Source: a virus. Taken from it: 28,583 nt of DNA. The stretch spans positions 1-28,583 of the IMG/VR virus record IMGVR_UViG_3300020162_003168, one strand, 5' to 3'. The position numbers were made by a program, and so were the translations under genes. The notes below the pieces were generated by a model that searched no databases, was not told the DNA's origin, and saw only the letters and a list, made by a program, of their open reading frames with translations. This document shows, piece by piece, positions 24,184 through 28,583 of this stretch; within the stretch, counting starts at the first letter, position 1; each line of letters begins with the position of its first letter.

Positions 24184-25998
24184 TTAATATGTAATAATTC
24201 TACCGTTTATATCAATATCAGGAAAACGTACTTCAAATATACTAGGATCTATTGATGGATAAATAATACCATTTCTAGTAGCACCAGTAACATCATATCC
24301 ATACGGAGAATAATCACCTCCTTGTTTATTTACAATTTCTACTTTTGATACCGAACGAACGCCCGGAACCTTTAAAATAAGCGCATCAATATCCGATAAA
24401 ACAATAGGTTGATTTATTTGCCAAGCGTCTATATTAAAATAATCTTTTAATTGAGAAATGCACGTAGATAATAATTCTTTATTATTGTAACTTGGATCAG
24501 CATTAATTTCAAAATTAACACCTAAATTAATATAAAATGCATTTTTAATATTAATAGCATCAGTAACCATTCTGTATTGGTTAAGATAAGTTTTTAAATT
24601 TGTTTTTAATGTTGAACTAGCTGATATTAATTTTTTATCGGAATCATATCCTAAAACATATAAATCTAAACTTAATGGATTGTTGGATACTAAATTACCT
24701 AATGAATTATATGTTTCTTGAGTTACATATGCTTTAGATATAGTACCATATGTTGATGGTAAACTTAAACTACGCATAACATAATCATCTTTAGTTACTG
24801 TTCTGTTTTGAGATGAATATGATGATAATGCATTTAAACGAACTTCTTCTATAGTATCTGCTCCTCTACCACCTACGGCAGGTGAAGTATTATTACAAGC
24901 TACACTAGCTAATACACTACCTGTTAATGCAGGATTAACTCCACCATATTTAAAATTAATATTAGTTGAATCAATAGTAGTTAAAGTATTTGCAGATAAA
25001 TTAGAAGATAAACCACCACCAACTAAATACTGAACTGTTAATGTAGTGTTTTGAGGTACTAAACCATAAGTTTGGGTAAAGAAAATTGAAGCTTTGTTAT
25101 AATCGTCTATATTAGTTTTAATACTTGGTATTAATCCTAAATCAATATTTTCTGGGGTTGGTAAAATTGTAGTATCAGAATTATTTACTGACATACCTGA
25201 ACCAAATTGTAATTCTAGTTTATCATCAGGTTTAACACGAGTAACAAAACGTCTAGTTACACGTTGGAAATTTAATAAATAATTAACTCCATCACTACCC
25301 GATGTTGGATTGCTTGCAGATACAGGAACTAAATCTTGTGCTAAATAAGGTACTTCATACCATATATTTCCACTACTATCAGTAACTTTTAATACTTGTA
25401 GTATATTAACGTCATCAATCGTAACTGAATTAAATTTTTGTGGGTTAGTAAAAGTAAAAGTAGCAGTTTTTATTTCAGCTGATATTGCTTTAACAGTTTT
25501 TTTAGCTAAAAAATAATTACTATCTACATAAGTAATTTCAGCTGAGCTAGTATCTGAAAAGTCTACACGTTCTGTAGTAACAAATTTACTAAAATCAGTA
25601 TTACTTGTTATTGTAGTATTTTCATTTACTATTAATGAATATAAAAGATCAGGAGTAACACTACTTCCTTCTATTCTAGTAGGAAATAATTGGTATACAT
25701 CTACATCAACATTAGAAGCATATGAAACTTTAGGACGATACCCAAATGAATAAGCTAAGTTATATAAACTTTCTTTTTCTTTAGCTAAATTTAAAAAGTT
25801 TTCCTGAATTTGAGAATCAATATAAAACGATGAAACGTCACCAACATATGATGCCATTTCAATAAACATATTTCCAGGTGATGCTTCTGAAAAGTCATTA
25901 TAAGTATCTGGAAAGTACGTTTTAGCAAACTCTTGTAGAGATGCTTTAAAATCACCGAATGATTTATTTAAATATTTTATTGATTTATCCTCAGCCAT
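24184..25998 (-). CDS. Baseplate wedge protein, gp6/gpJ-like (Baseplate_J family)
   Basis: 604 residues. The N-terminus KSIKYLNKSFGDFKASLQEF, followed by ASPGNMFIEMASYVGDVSSF, is the typical start of T4-like gp6. About residues 378-420 hold the Baseplate_J core: GGRGADTIEEVRLNALSSYS, then RTVTKDDYVMRSLSLPS. The C-terminus SDIDALILKVPGVRSVSKVE is the usual end strand pair. In contractile tails, gp6 subunits form the ring of wedges around the hub and drive the baseplate change on infection. T4 gp6 is of similar length. The gene is coupled by a 1-nt overlap to the gp25-like gene upstream and is 2 nt from the DNRLRE-like gene downstream. Confidence 0.92.
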   Translation of the reverse strand: MAEDKSIKYLNKSFGDFKASLQEFAKTYFPDTYNDFSEASPGNMFIEMASYVGDVSSFYIDSQIQENFLNLAKEKESLYNLAYSFGYRPKVSYASNVDVDVYQLFPTRIEGSSVTPDLLYSLIVNENTTITSNTDFSKFVTTERVDFSDTSSAEITYVDSNYFLAKKTVKAISAEIKTATFTFTNPQKFNSVTIDDVNILQVLKVTDSSGNIWYEVPYLAQDLVPVSASNPTSGSDGVNYLLNFQRVTRRFVTRVKPDDKLELQFGSGMSVNNSDTTILPTPENIDLGLIPSIKTNIDDYNKASIFFTQTYGLVPQNTTLTVQYLVGGGLSSNLSANTLTTIDSTNINFKYGGVNPALTGSVLASVACNNTSPAVGGRGADTIEEVRLNALSSYSSQNRTVTKDDYVMRSLSLPSTYGTISKAYVTQETYNSLGNLVSNNPLSLDLYVLGYDSDKKLISASSTLKTNLKTYLNQYRMVTDAINIKNAFYINLGVNFEINADPSYNNKELLSTCISQLKDYFNIDAWQINQPIVLSDIDALILKVPGVRSVSKVEIVNKQGGDYSPYGYDVTGATRNGIIYPSIDPSIFEVRFPDIDINGRIITY

Positions 25999-26408
25999 TA
26001 TTGTAAAGCAATTATGATATTATCTTGTTGTCCTGAAATATTCAGTTTGTAATCTATTCCTATAGATATTGTATTTCCATCCTCATCTGGTGTTAAATTA
26101 ATACTTAATAAAGTAACTTCAGGAACAAACCTATATACACTAGAAAATATTTCTTCTTGAATAACAGGATATAATTCTTCTGTTAGTTGTTCAAATATTA
26201 ATCTAGGTAAATTAGTACCAAATTCAGGATTTTCTATTCTTTCACCTCGTGAGGTTAATAATAGATTTATTAAATTAGATTTAATCTGATCTTTAGTCGA
26301 ATAAGTACTTCTAAATACACCTCCAGCATTAAAAGGAATAGAAACTCCTATTGCTCTATTTTTATCTAAATCTCTAGGATCTATTCTAACTACTTGAGGT
26401 ATTGGCAT
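25998..26408 (-). CDS. Baseplate wedge protein, gp25/gpW-like
   Basis: 136 residues, the usual length of gp25. The family pattern is clear: GVSIPFNAGGVFRSTYSTKD, then IKSNLINLLLTSRGERIENP, with the following residues FGTNLPRLIFEQL. The conserved T-x-x-G-E-R followed by P-x-F-G is the signature of the GPW/gp25 family. The protein sits in the wedge near the first sheath ring and, in related systems, starts sheath assembly. Despite the family's older lysozyme label it has no catalytic residues I can identify. Order upstream to downstream, gp25 then gp6 then gpI, is that of P2 and T4. Confidence 0.92.
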   Translation of the reverse strand: MPIPQVVRIDPRDLDKNRAIGVSIPFNAGGVFRSTYSTKDQIKSNLINLLLTSRGERIENPEFGTNLPRLIFEQLTEELYPVIQEEIFSSVYRFVPEVTLLSINLTPDEDGNTISIGIDYKLNISGQQDNIIIALQ

Positions 26409-26410
26409 AA

Positions 26411-26731
26411 TTATTCGCTATATTGTCTCATTTGGGCTAATTCCTGTGGACTCATAGTAGCTGCTGTTTCAGCAATAATATCTAGATATGGGTTCCCAGT
26501 TGATTGAACTTTAGGAGATGTTGGTTGATAACCACTATTTTGCATAGGAGGAGATTGTAAGCCCATCATACTAGCTAAATTTTTTCTATACGCGGTCATA
26601 TCAACATCTTGTGAAGTAAAAGATACGTTTCTATTCTCTTGAATAGGTTGTTGTTGAAGGTTTGCTAACTCTTCACGTAAAACTTCACGGACAGATTCTT
26701 TGATTAGTTTTTTAAATACGTCTACTTTCAT
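26411..26731 (-). CDS. Small tagged protein of the baseplate block
   Basis: 106 residues. It begins MKVDVFKKLIKESVREVLRE, an amphipathic basic/acidic helix with IKE and LRE, very similar to the start of the 215-residue protein at 564-1211 (MKLSQIRVLIKETLKNTLNE). The rest is low-complexity and Gln/Pro/Met-rich (NLQQQPIQENRN; MMGLQSPPMQNSGYQP), ending with a short helix LDIIAETAATMSPQELAQMR. No enzyme domain is visible. It may be a head-packaged or assembly-linked small protein, or the helix may bind a neighbouring baseplate protein. It lies 11 nt after the coiled-coil/membrane-type gene and 2 nt before the gp25-like gene. Confidence 0.75.
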   Translation of the reverse strand: MKVDVFKKLIKESVREVLREELANLQQQPIQENRNVSFTSQDVDMTAYRKNLASMMGLQSPPMQNSGYQPTSPKVQSTGNPYLDIIAETAATMSPQELAQMRQYSE

Positions 26732-26733
26732 GA

Positions 26734-26744
26734 TTATAAATATT
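26734..26744 (-). promoter_or_regulatory. Recurrent intergenic motif AATATTTATAA
   Basis: Fills the 11-nt gap: the TAA stop of the 405-residue gene continues as TATTTATAATCATG into the start at 26731. Same core as at 5588 and 12728. Confidence 0.35.
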
Positions 26745-27960
26745 AAGCCACGAGATTTTTCTCGTCTATTTTTAATTTTAATTCTTCAATTAATATATCG
26801 GGGGATAATGTAAACGAATATTCGCTTTGTAATATTTCATTTCCATCTTTATTTAATGCTACAGCATATCTACGTTTATTTCCTTTAACTACAAACTTAG
26901 AATTTTCTTCTTCTTTAATAAAGAATCTAAATCCTTTATAATCGTAACCTTTTAGATATCCTAACCCAGCTGATAAGTTAGCTATTTGAGCTGATGTTAA
27001 ATTATTTAATCCTGAATCTAATAAACCTTCAATAGGTAATAATCTACGTTCTTGAAAATTCAAATCATCAATTAATTTAGCTACAATTTGAGATATTATC
27101 GATAATATAACACTAGCTGCTAATTTTAAATCATCTAACGTTTTAGTTTTAGAATCTATAGTATTAATTACCCCTAATGGTACACCAACTCCCGGAGGAA
27201 CAGCGGATGGTACAGGATTACTTTTAAATAACCCTAATATTGTATCTAATAAAGGAATTAAAATTTCTAAAATTAAAAGTACAGTTTGTATAGTTTGTAA
27301 TTTTACTCTATTTTGATTTATAATTAATTTAGCTCTATTAACCGATAATTTAGCTTTTTGAATATCTTGTTCAGTTTTAATATTTTTTATTTGTTCGTTT
27401 ACTCTATCTACTAATTTTTCTATTCTTTTATTTCCAATAGTGATAGAACTAATTAAAAAATTAGATAACACTCCTACGGTAGTTATTACACTTCTACTAG
27501 ATATGCTAATCTTTTTACCATTTTTGATATCATTCAATTTAGCTGACGCTGTATCTGATGCTGATTTAGTTTTTGATCTAAGAAATTCAACTTCTTGGGG
27601 TAAATAAGATTTTAATTTGTTTGCTAATTCGGTTTTTTTAGCTTCAACATTTTTATTTATAAGAGCTTTTTCAGTCTCATAGTCTTTATTTAATTGATTT
27701 AATCTTTCCTGTTTTTCAGTATCTGTTAATTTTGAAAGTGATATTTTAGCTTCTTGAGCTTTATAATCAGTTTCTGCTTTAGCAACTTGTATTCCTAAAT
27801 CTTTAACATCTTCTTCTAACCGTTTTACATTTTCAGTTACTGAAGATTTTAAATTAGTTATAAATTTATCTTTTTGAGACGCAAGAGCTGCTTTAGCGGC
27901 ATCCACTAAAGTATCTTTATTTATATTAGCAAGACTAGATAAATTTTGTTCTAACGCCAT
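26743..27960 (-). CDS. Coiled-coil protein with hydrophobic helices, tail region, unknown function
   Basis: 405 residues. Residues about 1-135 are strongly helical and charged, with coiled-coil spacing (VKRLEEDVKDLGIQVAKAET; LNQLNKDYETEKALINKN). Around residues 155-170 is a short hydrophobic stretch (ITTVGVLSNFLISSITI). About 222-243 (TVLLILEILIPLLDTILGLF) and 278-298 (LAASVILSIISQIVAKLIDD) are hydrophobic helices, split by a Pro/Gly-rich loop (NPVPSAVPPGVGVPLG). The C-terminal ~80 residues are a beta-type domain with a repeated aromatic/Lys pattern (GYDYKGFRFFIKEEENSKFV). I do not recognise the family. Between the spike-like gene and gp25 it could be a tail-lumen or tape-measure-linked protein that meets the membrane; this is inference. 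It overlaps the preceding stop by 1 nt. Confidence 0.72.
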   Translation of the reverse strand: MALEQNLSSLANINKDTLVDAAKAALASQKDKFITNLKSSVTENVKRLEEDVKDLGIQVAKAETDYKAQEAKISLSKLTDTEKQERLNQLNKDYETEKALINKNVEAKKTELANKLKSYLPQEVEFLRSKTKSASDTASAKLNDIKNGKKISISSRSVITTVGVLSNFLISSITIGNKRIEKLVDRVNEQIKNIKTEQDIQKAKLSVNRAKLIINQNRVKLQTIQTVLLILEILIPLLDTILGLFKSNPVPSAVPPGVGVPLGVINTIDSKTKTLDDLKLAASVILSIISQIVAKLIDDLNFQERRLLPIEGLLDSGLNNLTSAQIANLSAGLGYLKGYDYKGFRFFIKEEENSKFVVKGNKRRYAVALNKDGNEILQSEYSFTLSPDILIEELKLKIDEKNLVA

Positions 27961-28583
27961 TATGATGTATAAGATTTATTCGATTTTAAAGAATTTAGAT
28001 TGTCGGTTGTAGAAGTTAAATCCTCTAAAGCCGCATATAAATTATTCCCGGCTTGATTAACTTGTAATAGAAGAGTACCTGCAGGAGTACTTTGAACAGT
28101 TTTTAATGCTGTAGCTAATTCTTTTAATTCTTTTATTAATGTACTTAAAATATCAACTGTTTTATTACCTAATAATAAAGGTTCAACTGCCATTCCACCT
28201 TCAGGATTTAATCCTAATGAAATTTTTGGAGCATTAACTACTACTTCAGTATCAGAATTTAAGTATATTGTATTTTCGGAAGATAATCCAACCCCATATC
28301 CATGAATTAATACTTCATCTTTCTTAGCATTTATTACTACACGATCCCCAGTTAAAACACCTTGAGAACGGTTAGAATATTCATTCCATTTAATTGGGCT
28401 AAACATTAAATTGTAAGAAAATTCTCTAATATTAAAAGGAATTCGTTGAGTTGAAGTTAAATATAAAGCAGATCTATCATTATTTATTTCTTCAACATAT
28501 GGTTTTAAAGACTTAGCATTATAATTATGACCATTAGTTAATAACGTAATAGGATCACCATTATTTCCTGTTAAACTCCACCA
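27960..28583 (-). CDS. Baseplate spike/hub-like protein, 5' end outside window
   Basis: The frame is open to the right edge, so the ATG at 28406 is internal. The 59 codons upstream of it are coding-like (WWSLTGNNGDPITLLTNGHN; RIPFNIREFSYNLMFSP) and end at the edge. The visible 207 residues contain short strand repeats typical of a beta-helix tip (GDRVVINAKKDEVLIHGYGV, LSSENTIYLNSDTEVVVNAP, KISLG), then a helical tail (VDILSTLIKELKELATALKT). This is the C-terminal arrangement of gp5/gpV-like needle proteins in aquatic myoviruses: short repeats of Ile/Val-x-Leu strands, then a helix. Position directly before gp25- and gp6-like genes agrees. The start and N-terminal domain (OB-fold or lysozyme) cannot be seen. 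Confidence 0.78.
   Translation of the reverse strand, partial: WWSLTGNNGDPITLLTNGHNYNAKSLKPYVEEINNDRSALYLTSTQRIPFNIREFSYNLMFSPIKWNEYSNRSQGVLTGDRVVINAKKDEVLIHGYGVGLSSENTIYLNSDTEVVVNAPKISLGLNPEGGMAVEPLLLGNKTVDILSTLIKELKELATALKTVQSTPAGTLLLQVNQAGNNLYAALEDLTSTTDNLNSLKSNKSYTS

Overview
The window looks like part of the genome of a strictly lytic-type contractile-tailed (myovirus-like) bacteriophage. It is strongly A+T-rich, and every gene I can support reads on the minus strand, so transcription runs from high to low coordinates. Genes are packed with 1-nt, 4-nt or 14-nt overlaps or short gaps, and no gene-free stretch exceeds about 50 bases. Almost no start codon is preceded by a Shine-Dalgarno sequence. 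Upstream regions are A/T-only, which fits a Bacteroidota host better than a proteobacterial one, but the host is an inference. Both window ends cut through genes.

In transcription order: (1) 28583-18280 is the tail baseplate block: the 3' part of a spike/hub-like protein, a coiled-coil/membrane-type protein, a small tagged protein, a gp25/gpW homologue, a gp6/gpJ homologue, a DNRLRE-like protein, a small coiled-coil protein, and a 1497-residue protein with a tail-protein-I (gp7/gpI) signature. The W-J-I order of P2 and T4 is kept. (2) 18230-7816 is an adhesin/tail-fibre block: two conserved structural proteins, then three successive proteins (448, 827 and 1525 residues) built on long Thr-Pro repeat stalks with small cysteine-containing modules, then a 104-residue protein that repeats the C-terminal domain of the 323-residue protein upstream of the stalk genes. 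(3) 7799-5597 holds DNA metabolism genes: a GIY-YIG protein, a DnaG-type primase and a PD-(D/E)XK nuclease. (4) 5563-1 holds two unusual fusions (nucleotidyltransferase plus HExxH metallopeptidase; P-loop kinase plus HAD phosphatase), a zinc-finger protein, a holin-like protein, three small conserved phage proteins, a cupin-like protein and a membrane-anchored protein cut by the edge.

Two patterns stand out. First, five proteins share a short N-terminal amphipathic segment ending in one or two (L/I)-x-E tripeptides. This is the form of T4 capsid-targeting sequences cleaved by the prohead protease, so a set of enzymes may be packed into the head and delivered with the DNA. Second, the Thr-Pro stalk genes form a modular, presumably exposed adhesin array bracketed by paralogous domains. 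One of these proteins also carries a strongly hydrophobic, membrane-type block.
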